A stretch of 21,715 nt of DNA from Welwitschia mirabilis (lineage: Eukaryota; Gnetophyta; Gnetopsida; Welwitschiales). Each line of letters begins with the position of its first letter. Position 1 is the stretch's first letter. The notes beneath the pieces were generated by a model. It worked only from the letters and a program-made list of their open reading frames with translations. It searched no databases and was not told where the DNA came from. The stretch covers positions 38,976,898 to 38,998,612 of the forward strand of contig JBOZIK010000001.1 of NCBI GenBank assembly GCA_051453625.1. The letters run 5' to 3'. The position numbers and the translations under genes are program-made. Positions 9,408-19,340 of this stretch are shown in pieces.

Positions 9408-9999
9408 AGTTTCCCTTAGACTCTCCTTCTCATCTTCATTGCACTGGACATTCTCATAATAGGAGATTGAAGGTTAGGAAATCCATCTTGAGTGTTGCAG
9501 AAAGACATGCACTTGGTGGAGGGCTATGTATCCTCCACTGAGACCCGATTATTTTATAACCAAGATTCTTTTTACTTTTTAATATAAAAACCTTATTTTA
9601 TTTTGTTTTCATATTTGTATGTTAGTTTATTTAATGATCCTTATAGTCTATGTTGCCCTTGATCTGATGATAATTTCTTAGATGATTTAGATTATCAAGA
9701 GAAGCCTTTGTTAATGTTGAAAGAAAGTAGTGCTAGCTCCATTTTTTATTTCATCTAGAATAGTTGTATCTTGCATTTGCATTGTACTTTTTATTTCTTT
9801 CATTATTCTTTAATTCTAGCTCTTAGTATTTTTTTGCAAAGTAACTTAATTGTCATTCTCATAGACTTTAATGTAAATATGACATTTCAAGTATACTACC
9901 ACTCACACTAGTATGATGTATTATGTAAGATATCTATTTTAGTTGTAAATGATAGTATCTCTTTGAATGTAAAAACTTGCATAAATACACACCACAACA

Positions 10000-10330
10000 A
10001 TCCGCTAGGTAAAATTCCTATTTTCTTTACCTTTATTATTCAATTTACCTTCCTTATAGAATTGATGAGTTAAGAAATTTAGTATCTGGGAAGCTTCCTA
10101 TGCCTCCTCCCATAATAACATAGATCCTTGGAATTATTACCTGTGCATCTCTCTATTTGGTATCCCTTTCATTCGTGCTGCTAATCAGCTCACTTTTCTC
10201 TCTACCTTCTCCTCTCACTAACTGACATTGATAGTTTAGAATGCTTACTGTTCTTAAACCCCACTAAGGAGTTAATGCCAAGTTAAAATTAGGATCTTTA
10301 AACTTTAATTAGGTATTAATTAAAAGTTTA
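10000..10330. other. Flanking sequence, no gene seen
   Basis: Follows the end of element B. The part 10120-10240 is C/T-rich on the plus strand, a little like 1150-1400 on the other side of element B, which fits but does not prove that both are pre-insertion DNA. No coding frame or RNA gene was recognised. Confidence 0.45.
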
Positions 10331-10428
10331 ATAGCCAATGACTAAGTGCTTAAATGATTACCTAAAAAGAGTTAAGGCTCTTAGGTAGATGTTTGGGTTT
10401 CGATTCCCACTGGGCACCTTTTCTTTTA
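10331..10428 (+). repeat. tRNA-like head, possible SINE
   Basis: An A-box-like block TGACTAAGTGCTTAAATG begins near 10339 and a B-box-like block GGTTTCGATTCCC lies at 10396-10408, followed by CACTGGGCACC and then TTTTCTTTT, a Pol III-type terminator. The order and spacing fit a tRNA-derived SINE head. The B box has one extra T against GGTTCGANNCC, so it is not a working tRNA. No target site duplication or poly-A/T tail was resolved. It could also be a tRNA pseudogene. Confidence 0.45.
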
Positions 10429-10739
10429 TAATAAGACTGAATTAATAATAATCTTACTTCACATTTAAATATTTTCTAAAGTTAATTTTAGTAGTAGTAG
10501 TACTTAAATGTAAGGTAGACTAAGATCTTCCATATTTATACCAATCGAGTAGTTGAATATAACTAATACTTTCTAAATAACATAAATTCATCCTAATCAT
10601 ATCCATATTTAGGAAGGGCGATTTTCGAACTAAAAAGTAATATTAATATATCAAGTTATTACTTTTGTTTAACAACTTATGCAAAACTTGTATATTTTAT
10701 TAAAACTTTGACCTAACTTTTACCAAAGATGGATGTTAA
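10429..10739. other. AT-rich flank, no gene seen
   Basis: Contains a short (TAG)n run at 10490-10502 and no coding frame. It may hold the body of the SINE-like element upstream of it. Confidence 0.4.
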
Positions 10740-11115
10740 AAGTGGACATTTCAAAAATGAAGTTCATAGATGTATGAATGTATTAAGATTAGGTGAATTC
10801 AATCTTATCACTTGAAATACCTAAGTAAAGAATTACTAGTAATGATAACTTCATACAGTAAAACATAAGTCAAGTTAAAGATGTTTATGTGATATCATGA
10901 TGTTTACCAAAGGAATCGGCTAAGAAAGGATTCAGACAGTGGTAGGAGAACTCCAAAATAAGTGCTTTTATGATGTTTAAGGTTTGATTAATAGGCAACT
11001 CATGGATTTTAACCTTTGTCTAATTTTTTAAATGTCCTTAGTATTCAAATTAGAAATCTTAACTAAGCCATTAGAATGTATTTTCTCTAAGAGATAAGGA
11101 ACTAACCATCTAGAT
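10740..11115 (-). pseudogene. Element C scrap: integrase C-terminus and downstream region
   Basis: It aligns to 16621-17030 of element D in the same orientation. Shared blocks include 'acataagtcaagtt' (10864), 'taagaaaggattcagacag' (10921), 'agaaatcttaactaagccat' and 'gagataaggaactaacca'. On the minus strand the part above 11000 corresponds to the integrase C-terminal end and the part below to the post-integrase region. Similarity stops near 11120 at an A-rich (AAATA)n run. It is a truncated copy, independent of B and D, lying just outside element D. Confidence 0.7.
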
Positions 11116-11417
11116 ATTAACTTTCTGTCTAAAATAAAAATAAAAATAAAAGATATAATAACATAAAATCAAAAGGAAATACCAAAGCAAACTAAAAGCA
11201 AATTTTATTTTGATTTAACACTTCATTTAAAAATAAAAATAAATTTTTATTTTCCTAAGGCTACAGTCCCAGGTTAACACACTTCCTTGGAAAATTAAGA
11301 ACCAAACTAAATAGAAACCCATTGATAAAACATAAAAGGTATACAATCATTTTTGATTAAAATCAATTAGAATTAAACATAATAAAATAATAAAACTTTG
11401 ATAATACAAATTTTTAA
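11116..11417. other. A-rich flank with (AAATA)n
   Basis: Holds a short (AAATA)4 run at 11131-11152 and a second A/T-rich run at 11229-11246. No gene is seen. Confidence 0.5.
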
Positions 11418-11442
11418 NNNNNNNNNNNNNNNNNNNNNNNNN
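11418..11442. other. Assembly gap, 25 N
   Basis: A short run of undetermined bases. Confidence 0.97.
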
Positions 11443-11704
11443 TCCAAGAAAGTACTCAAAGAAAAGATCTAAGAAGTTCTTGAAACCTCTTTAGATTGTC
11501 TAGTAAGATCAAAAATATTTCTAACATTCAACTTAAGATATGGATTTTCATTAAAGAAGTGAGGATTTTTGTAATTTTTATGACTAAATGGCATTTTGTC
11601 TTCATAAGATTTATTAGTAATATAAGAGATAAAAATTCATATAATTCATGAAAAAATAATCTCTTATAAAACTCTTGATTTAAAGAATTTAAAACATAGA
11701 TTTC
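11443..11704. other. Flank next to element D, possible coding scrap on minus strand
   Basis: The complement of about 11480-11640 has a short open stretch with ordinary-looking residues ('NPHFFNENPYLKLNVRNIF') ended by a stop near 11484. I could not match it to gag, pol or ORF3 of B or D. It is next to the outer end of the element D 3' LTR and could be a scrap of element C or another repeat. Confidence 0.25.
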
Positions 11705-12813
11705 TATAGTAATGCATATATATGCAAATGGTTATGCTCAAGAAGATTCTATCATTCATAAATAAAATAGTTATTTTGCATAACACAACACACTAATATA
11801 GACGAGAGTAAACTCAAATGTCATAATTCCTCAAAGGCTTAGGCTAGAAGAAAGAAAATTGATTTCTAAAAGAAACACTTACATATTCTAGTAATAGAAA
11901 TAAATTGTAATGCAGAAAATTACAATGCAATACACTTATTCAAAGCTAATATAGAAAAGAAAACGAATAATGCACCTAAACTAATAATGCTCCACCTTGA
12001 CAAAGGTTGTCCTCATAACCTATATCACTCAAAAAACTGTTACAAAATTAGAAGCAACATAAATTATAAGGGATAAGTAACACAATAAGCATACAACAAT
12101 CAAAAGAGTTCTTTGTATTAATCTTGAATCACATCCATGTTACAAAGCAGCTGTACCTCAATGGAGAAAGCACAACCCATCACCAAGGAAGACATCTCTC
12201 TATAACTATCAAGGATGGATCTTTAGCCCTTCAATCTCCTATCATGAGAATTTTTAGTATTAGCGAAGACCAACCAAAGTTAAAGGTAGAATCGATACAT
12301 ATTAATAAATAGACATCCAAATAATAAAATAGATAAATAGGCATGAGTAGAACCCTAACAACTGTGTAAGATACACATAGATAAATTGCAAAAGTTAGGC
12401 GAATGTTCAGTGGAACATTATAACAGATGTTATCCTTCTGGTTATCTAGACAATATAGAAGGCAATGCCACCTCATAAGCAATCCATGTCATCTACTAAA
12501 TTGATTATAGTCAACATGCCTATTGGCTTAAATTATTCAGTCACCCATATAGGCATCCAAATGATGATGTGAACAATAGGATTTTTACAAGTGTTTATGT
12601 AACGTATCAGCCTCAATGTTTACAAGAAGTTTACTTCAAAATAAAAAATATTATAAATTTCTCTAAATGCTACAAAATGCCATAAAGAGTACATGTTTTT
12701 ATGTATTTCAATTCATCTCTCTATTATCATGGAAATCCATCATAAACCTATTTAATATCCTATAAAACTACTCAAAATACCCTATCAAATACATGCAAAT
12801 TAGTAGTGTAACA
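11705..12813 (-). repeat. 3' LTR of element D
   Basis: In element orientation it starts TGTTACACTACTAATTT at 12813 and ends at 11705, where the terminal CA has become TA on the minus strand (TATA on plus against TGGT at 20520). It is about 1109 bp. The R/U5-like part is related to the element B LTR ('ctcatgataggagattgaag', complement of 12227-12246, against 2197-2216), while U3 is much less alike. It carries a hairpin copy at 12427-12472. The frames at 12124-12312 and 12231-12482 are not genes. Confidence 0.85.
12427..12472 (-). repeat. Hairpin unit in element D U3
   Basis: Arms CCTTCT (12434-12439) and AGAAGG (12457-12462) enclose GTTATCTAGACAAT (12441-12454), itself palindromic around TCTAGA. 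GTTATCC and a degenerate partner GGCAATG lie at or just outside these arms. It belongs to the GTCRTCC family seen in element B U3 at 1909-1952. Confidence 0.55.
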
Positions 12814-12828
12814 TAACTCTCACTTAGC
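12814..12828 (-). other. Polypurine tract of element D
   Basis: The minus strand reads 'gctaagtgagagtta', purine-rich and directly next to the TGTTAC start of the 3' LTR. It is similar to the element B tract at 8847-8861, including a shared 'aactgayaaagctaagtg' context. Confidence 0.75.
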
Positions 12829-13332
12829 TTTATCAGTTCCTAATAAAACCAAGTGGTAAACTATGATTATGAACTAACTTACCCAATAATAAAAATGACT
12901 AAGATATTAAAGAATTATCTCAAAAAAAATTTCAACAATGTAAGAAATACAAATTAAATTATGAAAAATTAGAAAACTAAACATTTCACCTAAATGCATA
13001 ACTAGATATATCATCATTTGGGTTGTTGTCTAAATAATATGGGGGACGATAGGCTCAAAAAATGGTTCCTTGAAAACAAAAACCTATGACAGAATTTTTT
13101 AGATAGTAATTAATAAATGTACTTATAATTAAATTCCCTCCACTAAAATGTATAATAAATAACTAAAAATATCACCCAAATATAATCAATCCTCATCATA
13201 ACATTTGAAAAAGGAATATAAGAATGAAAACCATATAAAACATTCATCATATTAAACTCAAAATGATATGTATATATATAATCATAAGTTTTAGTATAAA
13301 AATATATAGAAGGGGAGATACAAAATATAATA
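12829..13332 (-). other. Spacer between ORF3 and PPT of element D
   Basis: AT-rich noncoding sequence. A hairpin-like remnant GTTGTCTAAATAATATGGGGGACGAT lies at about 13023-13048 and a short (TA)n run near 13268-13282. Confidence 0.55.
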
Positions 13333-14630
13333 AAATCATTCTTCTTGATGTTGCATGATAAACTCTATCTATGCAGCTAGCTCAGGTGAAGGGGAAGAAG
13401 ATGGATAATGCTCAGGATTAATAGGAAAATAAAGATCTAAAGATGTGAAAATAGAATGGACCATCTTATATCCCTGGACATAAACAGCCTCTAGAATGTC
13501 AACTATAATACTTTACTGTATAGATACAACATGCTAATACACATCAACTATTTGATCCTCAAAGTGCTAGACTCTTCTCTCAACTATTAGAATCCTCTAC
13601 TTCAATGTCTAAGTCCTCTGATCTAGAGCCTGAATCCTCTGATCTAAATTCTAGATACCATGATCAATAAAACCTCTAATGGTCTTGGTGACCTCTGCCA
13701 AGAGGGCCTGAATCTACTCAAGTATAGTTTCAACCATAGGTCTCTATACCTAAGGTCACTTTATCTCTTCAGATACCTATATGTTCATGTCCTATAGATA
13801 GTGAGTGGAAGTCTGAATATGAGAAAGGCGCTACTTGTCCATTGATGCTGGTATCCAAATCATCTAAATAAAGCTAAAAGAAGGCATGGATAATCTAGAA
13901 TCTATAACTATTCTACCTCTTCCATCGATCTAAGTCTTCTCCAGATGAAAGTTGATAGATCCATCTACTTTACCAACCTAAAATTTTCTAGTATCTATAA
14001 ATATGTGATCATTACATGACTAATGTAAAGTCATGGACTAATGTTGTGGATTAACCCTCTATGAAGAACTTTGTATGTGGGGCTAACTAGGTAACAATAA
14101 CTTCTCACCTATCTGTCATCAAATCTATTAGGATGTCTAATATAGTATCATATGCATGACACTCCTTGGTTTCTCTGGCTAAATAAATATGTAAACTCTT
14201 CATACCATCTAAATTTATTACTAGTGCAATGTGATGTGAAAGTATAGAAATCTTGTAGTCCTGAATATAAGCTATGATCATGTCAACTAGATGACCATGA
14301 GAGTTTAAATAATGCTCAATTTATATACTATCATAAAAATGTCTCATCTCTGACATATAATAGGCTCCATGTGCATCCAAAATCTAGTGGAGCTATAAAT
14401 ATATTAGCCTTTGATTAACTTCTAGCTCCAGCCACCTTATAAAGTACCTAAAATGTTACTCGCCATGGATAATAGTGGTCTATATTATCAATAAACTACC
14501 ATGTCATGGCGAGGATGTATAAGCTTTGCATGCTTAACGTCTAGCAGTACTAAAGGACCCAGCTCCTACTCTATAGCATCGACCTTAGCCTTGGCCTATC
14601 TAGCTATACATGTACGAGGTCTACTCAGTT
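13333..14630 (-). pseudogene. ORF3 remnant in env position, coiled-coil C-terminal part
   Basis: Reads on the minus strand from about 14630 to a TGA near 13335, with many in-frame stops and at least one frameshift. The N-terminal part has a basic start ('RPRTCIAR' near 14600-14625). Beyond a shift near 14430 comes 'ILDAHGAYYMSEMRHFYDSI' (about 14320-14385) and a long clean stretch from about 14310 to 14125, including 'HHIALVINLDGMKSLHIYLA'. The C-terminal part, about 13715-13500, has leucine/isoleucine heptads with two 'LDQR' repeats and a coiled-coil pattern; it ends in a Pro/Ser-rich tail ('HYPSSSPSPELAA'). Stops in the coiled coil are nearly all TAG where Gln would suit. Position between pol and 3' LTR matches the ORF3 of Athila-type elements, often called env-like, but I see no clear signal peptide or membrane anchor, so the role is unknown. 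Element B lacks it. Confidence 0.55.
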
Positions 14631-16708
14631 AAAAAAAATGTAAAAACATTATGCAAGATTGGATAGACAAGTCAAATACATCGGGTGGATGCTCAATAAC
14701 GACCCCCAAAATCAATAAAAAAAATGGAAAAACAATGAAAATATGTCCTCCTTCTCTTAAATGTGTTAATAAGTCTCATATTATCTAGGCATAAGAAGAA
14801 AATTTCAAAACACGCGAAAAATAGAAAAATAGTTTTTTAAATAGGCCCTATATATTATAAAACTTTAAAGTTCTTAAATGAAAAATCTAATCTAGTAGAA
14901 TTATAGAACATATCAAATTGATCAATTTTTTATAAAGGACCACTATGTCTTAACCTATAGTTTGTAAGAAATCAAGTGTAAAAGATAGAAAGTTAAAGTT
15001 ATTTCATATAATGCACAACTAGTCATAACTTTTAAAATACATAGTGAAAATTAAATTTGTAGCTTCCAAATCAAAGAGCGTGAGAAATTTCTAAACATAC
15101 ATGAAAATTATGCATTAAAAGGCTAAAAATAAGAGAAAAATTTAGAAAACAAAAGAAAGAGAAAAACATATCTCATTTTGAGAAATTCACAGAAAACTTG
15201 GAAATCTGGAAGTGAAATTAATTGGAACAAAATCCAAGGTGATGGTGTGGTTTAAAGGAATTATTATATCTCAAAGAAATGGGTGGAAATGATAAGACAA
15301 TGAATAAAAATGTGAAAAAAGGGTTTAAGCCATAGTTTTATCACATTACCTTCTAGTCGCATCATCTAGACGATAGCCCTAGGATAACTCTCAAAAAAAT
15401 TAGACTATTGTCCACTTGGTGTTATCTAGACAACCAAGTGAACGATGGAACTTTTAAAATTTTTGAAAAAATAAAGACATTAGCAAGAAAGTTAGGCTCA
15501 GATATGATCATTAAGGTATCAGAATTTATTAGAAAGATTAGAAAAATAGGAAATGAGAAAGAAAATTATGAAAATCAGGATGAAGTAGAAAAAACTCAAA
15601 ATAAAAGAGAACTATGGCTAAAGAAAATAAACTAACTAGGCTAAAACCTATTAATGAAGAATGAACAAATGTGCCTGAACTATAAACTAAAATAAGACAA
15701 AGCATAGAACTCTAAAAGGTATAAGGAATCTCGTAAAAGCTATGAAAATAAAACATGTTCTAATTAATTTAAATGCTAAATGAAAATAATATGAGATGAA
15801 CAAACAGTAAGGAAAACTACTAAATGATAAGGTCTTATGTAAACATGATAAAATGTAGAAGTGACTTTGAAATAATAAAGTAAAAAACTAAAGAGAAGTA
15901 GAATAACAATGGATACAAGAAACAAGGAGAATATTACTTATCTATCCTAAATTCTAACTTAGCAAATCCCTATGAAAGACATAATAAAGCCATCTGAGTA
16001 AAAATGCATGACAAAATGTATAAAATTCATAAAGTTCCATTTGAAAAGTAGTGATTATGATAATACCAAAGTGTAAGTGCTTAGAACAATAAATAACAAG
16101 ATCAAAAGCTACAAAAAAATGAACTCATTTGCTCACGCTCATAAATACACCCAAAATCCTCAAAAATTAAAATGATCATGTGGGAATACTAAGATTTTAG
16201 GAAATAAGCAATGCCTCTAATGATACTAGGAACATCAATAATTCCATAGCCTCAAAGTTTATTACAATTTTTCTATGATGAGGGAAGTACAACCAAATTC
16301 AAAGAAGTAAGAACCCATGAATCATGACCAACTAACCTCCTAGTGGAGTTTTCATAGATATCAATACTACTAAATGTTACTCTCAGAAAAAATTTCCCCA
16401 GTGTAATAAGACATCATGATGACAATGTATTTTTCTTTTAAGTACAAAATAAAATAGATCATGATCATTATTTATTTTTTTCTATATACATAAAAAATTC
16501 CCACATGGTCACACACTGGAAAAGACAAAAGTGAATAAGTGAGATAAAAAATAGAAAAAAACACTTCTAAACAACTAAAGACCTTATACCATTAAAAAAA
16601 AGCACAATAACTAAGGCATCTTCCTTTAAAATGAAGTCCATAGACATGAGAATGTCTCAAGATTGGATGAATCCAATCTTATCACTATAAAATGCCTAAG
16701 TATCAATA
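14631..16708 (-). other. Long spacer between integrase and ORF3 of element D
   Basis: About 2 kb without a recognisable gene. The part 15900-16660 is shared with element B (6515-6941 and 7822-8340) and 16621-16708 with element C. A hairpin cluster lies at 15353-15448. A 75-codon plus-strand frame at 15408-15635 is Lys/Glu/Asn-rich, antisense to the element and without domain, so it is left out. Confidence 0.6.
15353..15448 (-). repeat. Hairpin motif cluster in element D spacer
   Basis: Two units on the plus-strand numbering: ATCATCTAGACGAT (15361-15374) and a longer one at 15406-15448 holding GTTATCTAGACAAC (15421-15434) flanked by CCACTTGGT and CCAAGTG arms, which pair perfectly over CACTTGG/CCAAGTG. 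The flank 'gacaaccaagtg.acgatgg' resembles the unusual loop of the middle leader unit of element B (3061-3082). Confidence 0.65.
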
Positions 16709-18060
16709 CTAATCATGGAAAACTTCATAAAGGAACACATAAGTCAAGTTTAAAAATTGATCAAATGGCATCATAACATCCACCAAAAAGAATAAGCTAA
16801 GAAAGAATTTAGACAATGATGGAGTGGAAGGCCTCTTCATCAAGGGGAACTTCCAAAAAAGTGCTTCTATAATGTTTATGATTGCACTAAAAGATCCTTC
16901 ATATAGTTTCAACCATTGTCCATTAACTTTCTGAATCTCCTTAGTTTTTAAGTCAGAAATCTTAACAAATCCATTAGAATGAACTCTCTCTGTAAGATAA
17001 GGATCTAACCATTTAGAGATTAACTTCTTATTCAAAAGATGTACTTTAGTGTTGTATAACAAGACAAGTTTACTAGGTTTAAACTTTTTATAAAGTAACT
17101 TTTTATCATGTTTAAACTTAGTTTAGGCTTTATGAATTAATTGATGATGTATAGTAGGAGTAATATTTTCATCAAGGTGATCTAATTAGGCTAATATATG
17201 TTTAAGGTTTTTATGAAGGTCCATAAGATTAAGTTAATAAGAAGCATAATAAGAGTTATAACACACATTAATAGGTAAAATACAAACTTTTTTGTAAACA
17301 AGTTGATAAGATGAAAAAATAAGATAATTATGCCCAGTAGTATGGTAAGCCTAAAGAACATTATTAAGCTTAGAAGCCTAATATTTCTTATTAATAAAGA
17401 TAAGTTTTTACAACATTTTCTTAATTTCTCTATTTACATTTTTAGCTAGACAAAAGACATTTTTTAAAAAGTTAATTAATAAAGTAAGTTCCTTGATCAC
17501 TCATGATAATCATAGAAAAACCAAATTTTTGAAAAATATGAGTTCTAAAAAAATGACAAATAGTTTAGGCATCATTTAAAGAAGTAAAAATGGCTTCAAC
17601 CCATTTAATAACATAATCTATAGCCATTAAAATATAATTTTTATTATGAGAAGGTGGGTGAATAAGGCCTATAAGATTAATATCCCAATCATTAAAAGAT
17701 TCACATTCAAGAATAGGTTTAAGGGGCATCTCTTGAGCACAAATAAGTATACCATAACACTCACAAGAATTATACCTTTTAGCAAAATCAAATGAATCCT
17801 AAAAAATACTAGGATAATAAAAACTAGAATGAAGAATTTTAATAGCTATTTTTTGTCCACTAAAATGACTTTACAAACACCATTATGATAAAGATGAAGG
17901 ATATTAGATTTTTATCAATCAGACACACATTTTCCCATAATTGGTCTTTATACTTATGATACAAATGTGGCTCTATCTATTTATAGTTACCTATTCTATG
18001 GAGAAAATATTTTCGTTGAGTATAAGTTCAATGCTATGATGTTTTCATGTTAACAAGGGA
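16709..18060 (-). pseudogene. Integrase pseudogene of element D
   Basis: Would insert the element cDNA into host DNA. In element order: 'QRKYFLHRIGNYK' near 18010-17975 starts the zinc-binding region. 'SGQKIAIKILHSSFYYPSIF' (about 17870-17810) and 'YNSCECYG' follow; the first Cys of the distal pair appears to be Tyr. The core has 'NDWDINLIGLIHPP' (17690-17650) with Asn (17676-17678) where the first catalytic Asp is expected. Then 'IDYVIKWVEAI', 'SDQGTYF' with the second Asp (17496-17498) kept, and 'CLAKNVNREIKKML' with Lys (17441-17443) where the catalytic Glu belongs. The C-terminal 117 residues are open (17062-16709): 'LLNKKLISKWLDPYL' and 'KEIQKVNGQWLKLYEG' match the C-terminal domain of this lineage. 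Stops and frameshifts occur throughout the rest. Confidence 0.85.
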
Positions 18061-18248
18061 ATTAATAATATTAGCATATCAAAAAGGAGGATGAATAGAA
18101 GAAATAGAAAAACTTTATTCATTCAAAAAAGAATCATTAATAACAAAATCATCAAGAGGATAAGAAAAACAAGAAAAATGAGTAATAACATAATTATGAT
18201 TCCTGCTTTATCAATGATGGTTAAGTTAAATTCTTGCATGAGGAGGAT
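18061..18248 (-). pseudogene. RNase H to integrase linker of element D
   Basis: Continues from RNase H with a TGA where Trp is usual ('RLIR*ILLMQEFNLTIIDK', about 18260-18200). A one-base shift then gives 'SYPLDDFVINDSFLNE' (near 18150-18100), which fits the Asp/Asn-rich linker before integrase in this lineage. The plus-strand frame at 18091-18294 is a shadow. Confidence 0.65.
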
Positions 18249-18551
18249 TCATCTAATCAATCTACTACTAGAATTGTTCTTAGTCATAAGGTAATGAATC
18301 ATAGCATGATTAGTATAAACATCAATATAAAAGCCTAAAGGATAATGTCTAAGCATATCAAGGAAAAAGAGAATTTCTAACATTTCCTTCTCTATAGTAG
18401 TATAATTTATTTGAGTTCTAGATAAAGTTTTATTGTGGTAATATATAACTTTGAAATCATTTCTATATATTTGACAAAGTATCCCACCTATGATAAAATT
18501 ACTAGTATCACACATCAATTCAAAATCTCTTTTCCAATCAGGTCCCATCAC
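18249..18551 (-). pseudogene. RNase H domain of element D
   Basis: Would degrade the RNA strand of RNA:DNA hybrids during reverse transcription. An open 100-residue stretch: 'DWKRDFELMCDTSN' holds the first catalytic Asp (residue 15), 'QINYTTIEKEMLEILFFLD' holds the Glu (residue 54), and 'VYTNHAMIHYL' (residues 78-88) has Asn81, codon 18309-18311, where TDH carries the next catalytic Asp. The end 'RLIR' meets a stop. The frame is a piece of the pol polyprotein, so its ATG is not a real start. It is the cleanest pol segment left in element D. Confidence 0.88.
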
Positions 18552-19340
18552 AATAGGAGCATAAAAAAGTTTACATTTAAGCCTATTAAAAGCAAGCTAA
18601 CAAGATTCATTCCATTCAAATTTAACTTATTTTTCTAGTAATTAGTAAAGGGGTTTATGAATGTTTGCATAATCATGAATAAACCAATGATAAAAACCAC
18701 AATAACCAATAAAGAATCTAACTATGATGACCAAGAAAGGATCTAACTTATTTTATATTTGTTAGAGGATTTAGGTTTTGAATAATATCAAATTTTTAAG
18801 GGTTCATCTTAGTCCCCTTTTTCAAAATATGATAACCTAAAACAATTCCACTTTCAACTAAATATAAACTCTTTTTCCAACTCAAATATAGGCTACTAAA
18901 AATACATCTATCAATGACCTTTTCTAATCTTTCTAAGATTTATCCAAAATTTTCAACATAAATAGAGAAGCTATCCATAAAAAGTTTGCATTGAATATTC
19001 TAACATATCAAAAAAAATATTCATCATAGTACATTGAAAAGTACTAGGAGAATTACAAAGTTTAAAAAGCATGCATCAAAAAGCAAAAATACTAGAAGGT
19101 GAAGTGGAAGTAGTTTTAGCCTAATTCTCATTAGTAATACAAACCTGATTGTAACCACTATATCCATCAAGAAAATAATAAAATTAATATCCCTAAATTC
19201 TATTAGGTATCTAATTAAGAAAAGGCACAGAATAATGATCTTTTTTGGTTAATTCATTTAATTTTCTGAAATCAATGCATATCCTCCATTTGCCATCTTT
19301 TGTAGGTACTACTGTCAAATAGCTAATTCACTCACTATTA
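18552..19340 (-). pseudogene. Reverse transcriptase pseudogene of element D
   Basis: Would copy element RNA to DNA. Motifs in element order: 'IYPIANSE' and 'VVPTKDGKWRICIDFRKLNE' (about 19350-19262), then 'FLDGYSGYNQV' with the motif A Asp at 19166-19168. Next come 'LCNSPSTFQCTMMNIFFD' (near 19060-19010) and motif C, read as 'FMDSFSIYVENFG' (18981-18943). There the second Asp of the usual F-M-D-D is Ser (18970-18972). 'SGIVLGYHILKKGTKM' follows near 18850-18805. At least one frameshift lies between motif B and motif C, and stops are frequent. The strict motif order and Gly-Tyr-Ser-Gly-Tyr core place it in Ty3/gypsy. Confidence 0.88.

Larger units (their letters stand above)
1675..9999 (+). 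mobile_element. Element B: Athila-like Ty3/gypsy element, gag-protease only, defective
   Basis: Two LTRs (1675-2746, 8862-9999) start TGTTGC and end CAACA, bounding an internal region with tRNA-Asp-type PBS, gag, protease and a PPT. Reverse transcriptase, RNase H and integrase are absent: protease sequence runs to the start of the RT region (about 5860), then about 650 bp of T-rich sequence leads into the region that follows integrase in element D. The ORF3 of element D is also missing. Flanking 5-mers are atttg (1670-1674) and atccg (10000-10004), a plausible target site duplication differing by two C/T transitions. In a 129-bp LTR stretch I count 19 differences (about 15%), 17 of them transitions, so the insertion is old. 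Athila lineage is inferred, not proven. Confidence 0.85.
8862..9999 (+). repeat. 3' LTR of element B, interrupted
   Basis: Starts TGTTGCACTACTAATTT and ends CCACAACA. It matches the 5' LTR from the start to about 9175 and again from 9351 to the end. Between these it carries an antisense LTR end (9176-9250) and a 100-N gap. A hairpin copy in U3 at 9096-9139 matches the one at 1909-1952. It is followed by atccg, the possible target site duplication. Confidence 0.88.

Noticed and set aside
10331-10428. A functional tRNA gene
   Set aside because: The B box has an extra base, the A to B box distance is long, and no cloverleaf with a clear anticodon stem could be folded by eye.
12124-12482. Short frames inside the 3' LTR of element D
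   Set aside because: They lie on both strands of LTR sequence, and the homologous part of the other LTR does not keep them.
15408-15635. 75-codon plus-strand frame rich in Lys and Glu
   Set aside because: Antisense to element D within its noncoding spacer; A-rich DNA gives such residues by chance.
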